From positions 1 through 7,394 of the forward strand of contig JAJYRT010000091.1 in the NCBI GenBank assembly GCA_021793945.1: a stretch of 7,394 nt of DNA. Direction: 5' to 3'. This DNA comes from Thermoplasmata archaeon (lineage in GTDB: Archaea; Thermoplasmatota; Thermoplasmata; Thermoplasmatales; Thermoplasmataceae). The notes beneath the pieces are model-generated. The model was not told the origin of the DNA, ran no database searches, and saw nothing but the letters and a program-made list of their open reading frames with translations. This document shows, in pieces, positions 1 through 6,505 of the stretch (the stretch's first letter is position 1; each line of letters starts with the position of its first letter). The position numbers and the translations under genes are program-made.

Positions 1-87
1 TCCGGCGAAATTGGCGCAGGATACATTCCCGATGAAGTCGTAATGGAGAAGTATACGATAGAAAAGGGTGTTGTATGTGAATGGTGA
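1..87 (+). CDS. 3' end of an unidentified protein (partial)
   Basis: Frame 1 is open from the window edge to a TGA at 85-87 and encodes 28 residues ending in KGVVCEW. The composition (GEIGAGYIPDEVV, then a charged stretch) looks like real protein rather than chance. It runs straight into the M20 peptidase, overlapping that gene's earliest possible start by 20 bases, as expected for consecutive genes of one archaeal operon. I do not recognise the family from so short a C-terminus. A chance open frame cannot be excluded, because only 28 codons are visible. Confidence 0.45.
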   Translation, partial: SGEIGAGYIPDEVVMEKYTIEKGVVCEW

Positions 88-1234
88 AACCGGATCACGT
101 GCAGTGGAATATTTCACCAAAAACCTGCCCCTGATGATCCAGGATCTCAAGTATCTTGTGGAATGCGAGAGCCCTTCAGGTAACATAGGACTCCTCAATG
201 CCTGTTTAAATACAATCTGTGAAATTATCAGAAAGAGAACCGGGCTGCACCCCGACATCGTAAAACTGAACGATGGAACTGGAGCAATCAGCTTCTTCAT
301 TGGTCCAAACACACGTAAAGCTATCCTGGTTCTAAGTCACTACGATACTGTATTTCCAGAGGGCACATTGGAGAGAAGGCCGTTCAGGGTTTCGGACGAC
401 AGGATCGAAGGGCCAGGCGTCTTTGACATGAAAACAGGTCTGGTACAAGGCGTATGGGCAATCAAATTTCTCCTTGAACGCAGCCACGCAAATCAACGGA
501 TATTATTTCTTATTACTCCTGATGAAGAAACAGGGAGTCTTCAATCCAGGAAACTGATCGAGGAATCTGGTAAAAATGCTACCCTCGGAATCGTACTTGA
601 GCCAAGTGAAAATGGAAAGCTGAAGACCGGCAGGAAAGGTGTGGGCACATATGTAATCACGGTAACGGGCAGGGCAGCTCATGCAGGATTACACCCGGAA
701 GACGGTATAAGCGCAATACTGGAAATTTCACACATAGTCGAAAAACTATCAGAATTCCAGGATATTGCAAGAGGAACCACTATCAATGTGGGCGTAATTT
801 CGGGCGGAACTGCAACAAACGTTGTTCCGGATAAGGCAACCATAGCCGTTGATGTTAGGGTAACCAGCCTGGATGAGGCAAAGAGAATAGATGGGTGCAT
901 AAATTCATTGAAAACACAGAATAATGAAGCAAAGATAGCAATAACTGGAGGGCTTAATCGCTTACCAATGGTCAAAAACGATCTTACTCTTGCTGCGATG
1001 GAAGTAGTAAAAAGGATCGGCGCTGATCTCGATATCAGGATCGAGGACGTGTCTGTGGGAGGAGGCAGCGACGGGAACATAATCTCCCAATATAGAATTC
1101 CTGTAATTGACGGCCTTGGTGCAGTCGGTTCAGGAGCTCACTCAGACTCTGAATTTGTCTTAATGTCCTCTATTCCAGTAAGGACAGCTCTTTTGACAAA
1201 CATCCTGATAAAGTACAGTTTGAGCGAAATGTGA
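68..1234 (+). CDS. M20-family metallopeptidase, carboxypeptidase G2-like
   Basis: A probable cytoplasmic di-zinc hydrolase of the M20 clan, which removes C-terminal residues or N-acyl groups from amino-acid conjugates. All expected ligands can be read: H91 and D93 in SHYDTVFP, bridging D120 in GPGVFDMKTG, catalytic E153 and ligand E154 in PDEETGS, E178 in LEPSENG, and H358 in GSGAHSD. The lid/dimerisation domain starts near residue 188 (GRKGVGTYVITVTGRAAHAG, with H205). The GLGAVGSGAHSD end and the GPGVFDMKTG motif resemble carboxypeptidase G2 more than ArgE or DapE. At 388 residues it has normal length and no signal peptide. GTG at 68 is the longest start; GTG at 77 is also credible because GGGTG at 66-70 could serve as its ribosome site. 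It overlaps the upstream gene, so the two are probably co-transcribed. The substrate is unknown, and a link to the organic-acid genes downstream is only positional. Confidence 0.9.
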   Translation: MLYVNGETGSRAVEYFTKNLPLMIQDLKYLVECESPSGNIGLLNACLNTICEIIRKRTGLHPDIVKLNDGTGAISFFIGPNTRKAILVLSHYDTVFPEGTLERRPFRVSDDRIEGPGVFDMKTGLVQGVWAIKFLLERSHANQRILFLITPDEETGSLQSRKLIEESGKNATLGIVLEPSENGKLKTGRKGVGTYVITVTGRAAHAGLHPEDGISAILEISHIVEKLSEFQDIARGTTINVGVISGGTATNVVPDKATIAVDVRVTSLDEAKRIDGCINSLKTQNNEAKIAITGGLNRLPMVKNDLTLAAMEVVKRIGADLDIRIEDVSVGGGSDGNIISQYRIPVIDGLGAVGSGAHSDSEFVLMSSIPVRTALLTNILIKYSLSEM

Positions 1235-1352
1235 CGTTATTGCCAGTCAAGGAACGCACTTCGATGTAGAGATCAAGAATTTTTACTTGAATTGAGTATA
1301 TTTAACCAATGATAAATATCCACCGAAATTGGACTTTAATTAACAAAGGGAG

Positions 1353-1372
1353 GATTCTAACTGGTTAGAATC
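1353..1372. promoter_or_regulatory. Palindromic operator upstream of the transporter gene
   Basis: This is a perfect 9-base inverted repeat, GATTCTAAC-TG-GTTAGAATC, that ends two bases before the TATA box of the transporter. Its core CTAAC-NN-GTTAG recurs at 3239-3250 before the lyase operon. In both copies the centre is 42.5 bases before the ATG. The two-fold symmetry suggests a dimeric DNA-binding protein. Lying at the BRE position, it could either recruit or block the transcription factors TFB/TBP. The regulator is not identified. Confidence 0.75.
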
Positions 1373-1374
1373 AC

Positions 1375-1383
1375 ATTAAAATA
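1375..1383 (+). promoter_or_regulatory. TATA box of the MFS transporter gene
   Basis: ATTAAAATA is centred 26 bases before the ATG at 1405, which puts the transcription start at or next to the start codon (leaderless mRNA). No Shine-Dalgarno sequence stands directly before the ATG, which agrees with this. A second AT-rich element, TTTAATTAA at 1335-1343, lies upstream of the operator and is a less likely alternative. Confidence 0.65.
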
Positions 1384-1404
1384 CGTAGTTCGTGTATTAA
1401 TTCT

Positions 1405-2823
1405 ATGGCGGAAAGCACAAATGACCAACAGAACATAGCGGGCAGGCTTGAGAGACTGCCTTACAGCAAGTTTCACATCAAGTTTGCCTTGATGCTTGCA
1501 AGCGGAGAGTGGGCTGAGAGCCTTATGCTTCTTGGAAATGGGGCTATACTCACGCTGGTAGCGGTCGCCTACGGAATAACTGGAGATCTGTCTGCCTATG
1601 GAATTCCAGCATTCTTTTTTGCGGGGGAATTCATCGGTTCGATTCTTTTCGGCAGAATTGCCGATACTAGGGGGCGAAGGGCAGTATTTCTTACCAACCA
1701 GTTGGTTTTTGGAATTGGTATGTTGATTGCAGGTTTCATGAACTCGTGGCAGATGGTAGGGATATTTGTCATGATCGGGGGTATCGGTGTTGGCGGAGAG
1801 TTTCCACTGGTCGATAGCTACGGAACAGAAATGTTTGTTAGTAAGAAGAGAGGAGCGTGGCTGGCACTCATTTACACCATAGCGGTAACGGCGGCACCAA
1901 TTATTGTGTACATAACGGCCTTAACCCACAGTATCGGTCCGGCTATTGGTGGGATAGGAACATTAGGTCAGCCAGGTTATGTGGCAGCTGTGGGTTACTA
2001 TTCATTCAGGATACCTCTGTGGTTCATGGGGGCAACCGGAATTTTGGTATGGTTAATCAGGTTCCGTCTTAAGGAATCCCCAAGGTGGCTGGCTACTCAC
2101 GGCAAACTGAACGAAGCCATGAAAGAGATGGACAACATAGAGGCAGAGGTGAAGAAAGAGACCGGTTTGAAGGAGTTGCCTCCTGTTACGGATAAGATAG
2201 AAGCCCCAGTGAAGGTCTCTGCCTACAAAGATATCTTCGCTAAGGACGTCAGAAAGACAACCGCTCTGATGGCTATCTTCATGTTTTTCCAGTCTGGCAT
2301 TTTTTACGGTTTTGTGACATTTGCCCCAGGGCTGCTCTTCAGTAAGGTTACCCTTCCATCTTACGATGTCCTAGGGGCTGCCGCAATTATATACACAGGC
2401 TTCTTAGTCGGAAGTATAGCAAACATATTCATAATAGACAAGATCGAAAGGAGATTTGGAATAATACTGTTCGCTGTACTAGGTGGCATCTTTGGAACTA
2501 TGTTTGCAGTGGGCAGTGGCTTGACAGAAGCCGTCATATTCGGATTTATAACAGCTTTCATGCTGTGGAACTTCTCGAACTTCTATCATCAGTATAATGC
2601 TGAAATTTTCCCGACGAGGGTGAGAACAACTGCAGCTGGATTTGTCTACTCAATTAGCAGGATATCGACGACGATCATTATACTTTTCATTGCGGCATAT
2701 ATAGGATCAAAGAATGCAGTTGGGATATTCTCAACGGTATGGGTATTCATTGTTATAGTGACTGTAATACTGCTCCTGCTCCCAAATTCAACACAGAAGT
2801 ACGTTGAAGAGATAGCTGTATAA
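1405..2823 (+). CDS. MFS transporter, metabolite:H+ symporter type
   Basis: An integral membrane carrier of the major facilitator superfamily, 472 residues with about 12 hydrophobic segments. The loop between segments 2 and 3 carries the signature FGRIADTRGRR (82-92). Segment 4 ends in GIGVGGEFPLVDSYGTEMF (127-144). After segment 6 comes RFRLKESPRWL (219-229), and the charged central loop spans about 230-285. Near segment 11 is the motif NAEIFPTRVRTTAAG (398-412). These motifs are shared by the sugar, aromatic-acid and metabolite:H+ symporter families, so a proton-coupled importer of an organic acid or sugar is likely; the substrate cannot be read. The stretch at 171-200, between segments 5 and 6, is longer and richer in glycine than usual and may be an external loop. 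The gene appears to be transcribed alone from a leaderless promoter. It shares an operator with the lyase/CoA-transferase operon, which points to transport of that operon's substrate. Confidence 0.92.
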   Translation: MAESTNDQQNIAGRLERLPYSKFHIKFALMLASGEWAESLMLLGNGAILTLVAVAYGITGDLSAYGIPAFFFAGEFIGSILFGRIADTRGRRAVFLTNQLVFGIGMLIAGFMNSWQMVGIFVMIGGIGVGGEFPLVDSYGTEMFVSKKRGAWLALIYTIAVTAAPIIVYITALTHSIGPAIGGIGTLGQPGYVAAVGYYSFRIPLWFMGATGILVWLIRFRLKESPRWLATHGKLNEAMKEMDNIEAEVKKETGLKELPPVTDKIEAPVKVSAYKDIFAKDVRKTTALMAIFMFFQSGIFYGFVTFAPGLLFSKVTLPSYDVLGAAAIIYTGFLVGSIANIFIIDKIERRFGIILFAVLGGIFGTMFAVGSGLTEAVIFGFITAFMLWNFSNFYHQYNAEIFPTRVRTTAAGFVYSISRISTTIIILFIAAYIGSKNAVGIFSTVWVFIVIVTVILLLLPNSTQKYVEEIAV

Positions 2824-2834
2824 ACACCTAATAC

Positions 2835-2859
2835 TTTTTTTATTTTTTATTTTCCTTTT
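2835..2859 (+). terminator. T-rich terminator after the transporter gene
   Basis: Runs of six or seven T separated by single bases begin 11 bases after the stop codon of the transporter. Oligo-T tracts of this kind end transcription in archaea without needing a hairpin, and I see no strong stem before it. Confidence 0.65.
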
Positions 2860-3236
2860 GTATCGCCACTTCTATTGATTTTTTATACAAAACACATAAT
2901 TTTCCTCGATATTGAAGCTAATCAAAGATAGATTCCTGAGTATGAGCCAGACCGCTGAGTCCTATTCACGTCCATTCCACTGTTTCACGTATTCAATACA
3001 ATCAGATTGTAGCTAGATCATTGGAATCACCTTCTTAAGGCTGTAAGGTATCGTTCTTTTATATACTGGATATGAACCATTTTTGGTTTGCTGATATTCA
3101 CTAAGCATCCTGGAGCGCGAGTTAAAGTTGCAGGGTACAGTATTTACCCAACTATCGGAAATTCTGAGTATACCGGACTTATAAGCTTATCCAGACATTT
3201 TTCAAATTGTAATATTTTCTTTCAAAGGAATTTGCC
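2860..3236. other. Gene-free spacer, possible decayed sequence
   Basis: About 380 bases without an intact gene on either strand. It is AT-rich, and I saw no tRNA, rRNA, CRISPR pattern or clear repeat. On the - strand one frame (about 3180 down to 2878) is interrupted by only two stops and reads phrases such as CIEYVKQWNGRE and DSAVWLILRNLS. This might be the residue of a dead gene, but it matches no family I recognise. The right end leads into the operator of the lyase operon. Confidence 0.4.
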
Positions 3237-3238
3237 TC

Positions 3239-3250
3239 CTAACCGGTTAG
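3239..3250. promoter_or_regulatory. Palindromic operator upstream of the lyase/CoA-transferase operon
   Basis: CTAACCGGTTAG is a perfect 12-base palindrome. It shares CTAAC-NN-GTTAGA with the site at 1353-1372 before the transporter. Its centre is 42.5 bases before the ATG at 3287, exactly as in the transporter promoter, so it sits in the same place relative to the TATA element. I infer that one dimeric regulator controls both transcripts. Confidence 0.75.
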
Positions 3251-3256
3251 ATCAAT

Positions 3257-3265
3257 AATTATAAT
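3257..3265 (+). promoter_or_regulatory. TATA box of the lyase operon
   Basis: AATTATAAT is centred 26 bases before the ATG at 3287 and is part of a longer A/T tract (3254-3271). This register was chosen because it aligns exactly with the transporter promoter relative to the operator. The mRNA would be leaderless, starting at or next to the ATG. Confidence 0.6.
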
Positions 3266-3286
3266 ATTTAACGTGGATTGGAGATC

Positions 3287-4336
3287 ATGATAACCGATGA
3301 TACCCTTCGTGAGGGAATGCAAGCTCCGGGGATGGCATTCACTGTAGATGAAAAGGTAAAAATCGCAAGGATCATCAGTGATTGTGGTATAAAACGTGCA
3401 CTGGTCGCATATCCTCCTGCACATCCATCTGAAGCAAGGGCAACAGAGAGAATCGTTTCTGATCATATTTTCCCTGAAATCTTTGCACTTGGAAGAGCAA
3501 TCAGGGAAGACGTGGATAGCATTGCAGAAACCGGTTCTAACATTTCCCTACATCTACCTTTCAGAATGGAGAGGCTTGAAGAAACTCTCGATGCTGTTAG
3601 GTATGCATCCACCAAGGGGCGGATTGTGGAAGTAGCTGTGGTAGATGTAATGAAGAATGACATTAAGGATGTTATCAAGATCGCTAGGCTGGTTTCTCAG
3701 GCTGGTGCGGACATTGTGCAGCTTCCGGATACAACCGGGGTAGGGTCGCCCAAAAGGATGAGGACATTGTTCTATGAGGCAAAAAAAACAATTGGCGTGG
3801 AGATAGAAGCACATTGTCACAATGATAGGGGTGCTGCTCTTGCAAACGCCTATGCTGCACTTGAAGGGGGGGCAGATCACGTAGATGCAACAGTATATGG
3901 AATCGGCGAACGGAACGGCATAACTGATCTTGCATCGTTATCTGCTATACTTAAATCAGACGGGATATCCACGGGCATCGAGGAAAACGCTGTTAGGGGA
4001 GCATACAGGAAGATACTTGATGTGATACTGAATAAGATGGGAGAAAGTTTCTTTATGCAAAATTTCCCTCTGGTCGGTGAAAACGTATCTACTAACACTG
4101 CTGGTACGCATGTGGCATTTTCCAGCGTTTTCTCAGCAGAGAGGATGAGTTTCAACGTGTATGCTGGGAAATCCATGATAAGGCGGGTACTTGAATCATC
4201 GGGGATGGAGATTAATGATCAGGACATAAAGAAAATACTGAACGCGGTAAAGGACAGATCAGCAGATGAGGGGAGGTGTGTCCGTGTGGGAGAAATTATA
4301 AAAATAGCAGGGGAGATCGTTGGCAAAAGTAATTGA
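3287..4336 (+). CDS. Homocitrate synthase-like DRE-TIM metallolyase (HMGL/LeuA family)
   Basis: A cytoplasmic TIM-barrel enzyme of the family that makes or breaks C-C bonds between an acyl-CoA and a 2-oxoacid. Numbered from the ATG (349 residues), the N-terminus has DDTLREGMQ with catalytic R8 and metal ligand E9. HCHNDRGAALANA (176-188) supplies ligands H176 and H178, followed by YGIGERNG (204-211). In the C-terminal subdomain PLVGENVSTNTAGTH ends in H275. The Glu in TLREG is typical of homocitrate synthases; isopropylmalate synthases and HMG-CoA lyase usually have Asp. The Cys loop typical of HMG-CoA lyase is absent. There is no LeuA regulatory dimer domain, so leucine-type feedback control is unlikely. 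TTG at 3278 would extend the protein by three residues but lies too close to the TATA box. The stop overlaps the CoA-transferase start by 17 bases. That neighbour suggests the natural substrate or product is a CoA thioester or its free acid, possibly in a catabolic direction. The exact reaction (homocitrate, citramalate, isopropylmalate or another) is not resolved. Confidence 0.85.
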   Translation: MITDDTLREGMQAPGMAFTVDEKVKIARIISDCGIKRALVAYPPAHPSEARATERIVSDHIFPEIFALGRAIREDVDSIAETGSNISLHLPFRMERLEETLDAVRYASTKGRIVEVAVVDVMKNDIKDVIKIARLVSQAGADIVQLPDTTGVGSPKRMRTLFYEAKKTIGVEIEAHCHNDRGAALANAYAALEGGADHVDATVYGIGERNGITDLASLSAILKSDGISTGIEENAVRGAYRKILDVILNKMGESFFMQNFPLVGENVSTNTAGTHVAFSSVFSAERMSFNVYAGKSMIRRVLESSGMEINDQDIKKILNAVKDRSADEGRCVRVGEIIKIAGEIVGKSN

Positions 4337-5474
4337 GATAGGTCATATAGTTGCAGGTCCGTCTGCTGGCCTTATTTTTTCAGAACTTGGATATGACGTT
4401 ATAAAGATTGAGAAGCCAGGAGAGGGAGATATAGCTCGCAGATTGACAGAATCCAGCGCAGGTGCTTTCCCTTTCTTCAACAGGAATAAAAAAAGCCTGG
4501 CTCTGGACCTTGCAAAACCTGAAGGAAGAGAGGTATTTCTCAGGCTTGTCATGAAGTCGGATATTATAATAGATAATCTCGGGTATGGAGCGATGGAAAG
4601 AATGCAACTCTCCTACAGAGACATTTCATCTGTGAACGAGAGGATCATCTATCTCTCGATAAAAGGTTATGGTGCAGGGCCAATGGAAAAAAGAAAGTCA
4701 CTTGATTTTCCGATTGAGATACACAGCGGTGTGGCATATATGACTGGACTTACAAACAAACCAATGAGAGTTGGCGGGTCCATGATCGATATGGGTGCGG
4801 CGATGTTCGGCGTTATCCAGGCGCTGAACGCGTTGATGGAACGAGACAAAACCGGTACAGGGAAGTTCATCGACATTGGACTATTCGAGACCGCCATGTT
4901 CTTTATGGGACAGCACATAGCAACATACCAGATCATTCACAGAGCATTGAAGCCGATCAATGAGGAAGGATTTGCATGGGCAATATACGATTTTTTCAAC
5001 ACATCTGAGGGTAATCAGGTGTTCATTGCAGTTACCACAGATGCTCAGTGGAAGGTCTTCTGCAGGGAGATGAACCTGGGTCTATGCGGAAAACCAGAAC
5101 TGGAAAAAAATGAGGGACGCTTTGCAAGAAGGCAGGAACTTCTTTCTCTGATCGCGGATCGAATCTCGAAAATGAAGAAAGAGGATCTGATAAGCATTCT
5201 GCAGTCAAACAACATAGCATTTTCTGAGTTGAAGAAACCATGGGATCTGCTTTCAGATGAACAGGCGGGGCATAATCTAGTTAACGAAGTTTATCTTGGG
5301 GAAGAAATCAGGGTACCTGTAATTCCAGGAGGCAGTGGAAATTCTGGCAATCCTCCTAAAATAGGTCAGAATACTGGTGAAATACTCAAAGATCTGGGAT
5401 ACTCGGAACGAGAGTTGGAAAAATTGAAAAGTATAAGGGCAATAGATTATCCAACCATTCCTAAGAATGAGTGA
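4320..5474 (+). CDS. CaiB/BaiF family (class III) CoA-transferase
   Basis: A 384-residue enzyme of the family III CoA-transferases, which move CoA from one carboxylic acid to another through an aspartyl-CoA thioester without changing the rest of the acid. The N-terminal Rossmann-like part is typical: VIEIGHIVAGPSAGLIFSELGYDVIKIE (4-31), NRNKKSLALDL (54-64) and DIIIDNL (81-87). IYLSIKGYG (110-118) follows. The catalytic residue is most likely D157 in MRVGGSMIDMGAA, the place of Asp169 in formyl-CoA transferase. Next come ALMERDKTGTGKFIDIGLFE (171-190) and the C-terminal return segment with PPKIGQNTGEILKDLGYS (345-362). The usual RPGV motif near residue 90 reads DNLGYGAMERM here, an atypical form. 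Translation starts at TTG 4320, supported by GGGGAG (4310-4315) four bases before it and by the overlap with the lyase gene. Donor and acceptor acids are unknown. Pairing with a Claisen-type lyase suggests activation of a hydroxy acid before cleavage. Confidence 0.9.
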   Translation: MAKVIEIGHIVAGPSAGLIFSELGYDVIKIEKPGEGDIARRLTESSAGAFPFFNRNKKSLALDLAKPEGREVFLRLVMKSDIIIDNLGYGAMERMQLSYRDISSVNERIIYLSIKGYGAGPMEKRKSLDFPIEIHSGVAYMTGLTNKPMRVGGSMIDMGAAMFGVIQALNALMERDKTGTGKFIDIGLFETAMFFMGQHIATYQIIHRALKPINEEGFAWAIYDFFNTSEGNQVFIAVTTDAQWKVFCREMNLGLCGKPELEKNEGRFARRQELLSLIADRISKMKKEDLISILQSNNIAFSELKKPWDLLSDEQAGHNLVNEVYLGEEIRVPVIPGGSGNSGNPPKIGQNTGEILKDLGYSERELEKLKSIRAIDYPTIPKNE

Positions 5475-5577
5475 GTTTGCATTTTGAACCGATTGTCATG
5501 TGTGCAAACCCGTGTCATCATTTCACAGCTTTTGCCGGATAAAATAAAGCTAAAACAGGCTACAGATTATAGGAAAC

Positions 5578-5585
5578 ATTAATAA
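5578..5585 (+). promoter_or_regulatory. TATA box of the HTH_10 regulator gene
   Basis: ATTAATAA is centred about 28 bases before the ATG at 5610, so a leaderless transcript is possible. The sequence around 5591-5610 is also AT-rich and makes the exact register uncertain. The CTAAC-NN-GTTAG operator is absent here, so the regulator gene is not an obvious member of the transporter/lyase regulon. Confidence 0.45.
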
Positions 5586-5609
5586 GTGGTTATGTAAATA
5601 TATAATTTA

Positions 5610-6257
5610 ATGATTTATGGCAGTTTCAGCGTAAGGAGCAAATGCAGCCTTGCGGACGTTTCTGAAGCAGTTGGAGAGACAGTGATATCTCTTTATGCTT
5701 CTCCTATTGGCGAAGGCAAAAATTACGTTTTTTCCATAGTAAACTCCAAGAGTAAGGAAGAAGTGGAACAACTTCTTTCAAAAGATTTTGTGTCATACAA
5801 AATCCACTCCGAAAATGGAATAGTCTTGCTACAGGGAATAAAGCGCGGCCATGGCCTAATCAAGGCAATCGTTGATAGCGGAGCGGTGCCATCATTTCCA
5901 GTTGTAGCAAGGGGGGATCTTGAGGTACTCAACTTCATGTCGCTGTCCGATAAATCTCCATCTGCATTGGAAAACTCGCTTGGGTCTGGAAATAGTTTAG
6001 ATGACTTCTTCTTTGATAAGGTTGGAGGGGAAAAACTAATCCTCGACGTAACCAAAAAATGGGGAATCCTCGGTTCCCTGGATCTTACAAACGCAGAGAG
6101 GGATCTCCTTAAATCCGCATACAAGCGCGGGTACTTCGAATGGCCTAGATTGTACGACCTAGATCTCCTGAAACAGGACTATAACCTGTCGAAACCTACA
6201 ATTCTCTATCATATGAGAAATGCTGAACGGAAAATTATGCAGATTATATTTGGCTGA
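5610..6257 (+). CDS. HTH_10-domain transcriptional regulator (Bat-like)
   Basis: A 215-residue protein with the archaeal bacterio-opsin-activator HTH at its C-terminus: LTNAERDLLKSAYKRGYFEWPR (159-180), then DLDLLKQDYNLSKPTILYHMRNAERKIMQIIFG (183-215). The LT..ER..L..AY..GYFE..R opening, the LS...LY.H.R.AE.K recognition helix and its position at the very end are diagnostic of the family. The first 150 residues form an alpha/beta region that I cannot name; the domain arrangement suggests a ligand- or signal-sensing part, as in other HTH_10 proteins. It has no membrane segment. It follows the CoA-transferase by 135 bases with its own probable promoter. Its position makes it a candidate regulator of the neighbouring organic-acid genes, but nothing in the sequence shows that it binds the palindrome. 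Confidence 0.88.
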   Translation: MIYGSFSVRSKCSLADVSEAVGETVISLYASPIGEGKNYVFSIVNSKSKEEVEQLLSKDFVSYKIHSENGIVLLQGIKRGHGLIKAIVDSGAVPSFPVVARGDLEVLNFMSLSDKSPSALENSLGSGNSLDDFFFDKVGGEKLILDVTKKWGILGSLDLTNAERDLLKSAYKRGYFEWPRLYDLDLLKQDYNLSKPTILYHMRNAERKIMQIIFG

Positions 6258-6505
6258 TTCAGTATTATCGTATGCATCTTTGTAAAAATGTTTCTTTTAC
6301 CTATCTCTTGTGGCAAATCATTCCTGAATCGATATCTGTTTTTTATGGAAACACCGTTCGTAGTGGAAAGCAGAGAAATTCAGGATGAACTTTGAAACCA
6401 AAAGTATCTGTTCGGTGCTACTTGCGTTGCTTGGATGCAATCTACCAGCTTTATTTGAGTGCGTGAAGAAGTGTTAATTTTACAGGACTCACGCAAATTG
6501 AAATA
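6258..6505. other. Gene-free spacer with a weak hairpin
   Basis: No convincing gene. A short GTAAAA/TTTTAC inverted repeat at 6282-6300 with T-rich sequence after the regulator's stop may help end transcription, but it is weak. Two tiny ATG frames (6345-6395 and 6385-6477) encode 16 and 30 residues of no recognised family and are probably chance. TTAATTTTA at 6474-6482 lies about 28 bases before the GTG that begins the dehydrogenase pseudogene and could be its old TATA box. Confidence 0.4.

Noticed and set aside
679..1080. 133-codon - strand open frame inside the M20 peptidase gene
   Set aside because: It is antisense to a well-supported gene with every catalytic motif in place, and its translation is low-complexity and matches nothing.
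1311..1349. 12-codon ATG frame between the peptidase and the transporter
   Set aside because: Very short, no sign of conservation, and it sits in a region better explained as promoter DNA.
5475..5509. GTTTGC/GCAAAC inverted repeat after the CoA-transferase gene as a terminator
   Set aside because: Only six pairs across a loop of more than 20 bases, with no T tract after it.
5586..5593. GGTTA half-site of the operator before the regulator gene
   Set aside because: Only one degenerate half of the palindrome is present and the symmetry is lost, so it could easily be chance.
6385..6477. 30-codon ATG frame after the regulator gene
   Set aside because: It is short, Cys-rich, has no good ribosome site or suitably placed TATA box, and no recognisable family.
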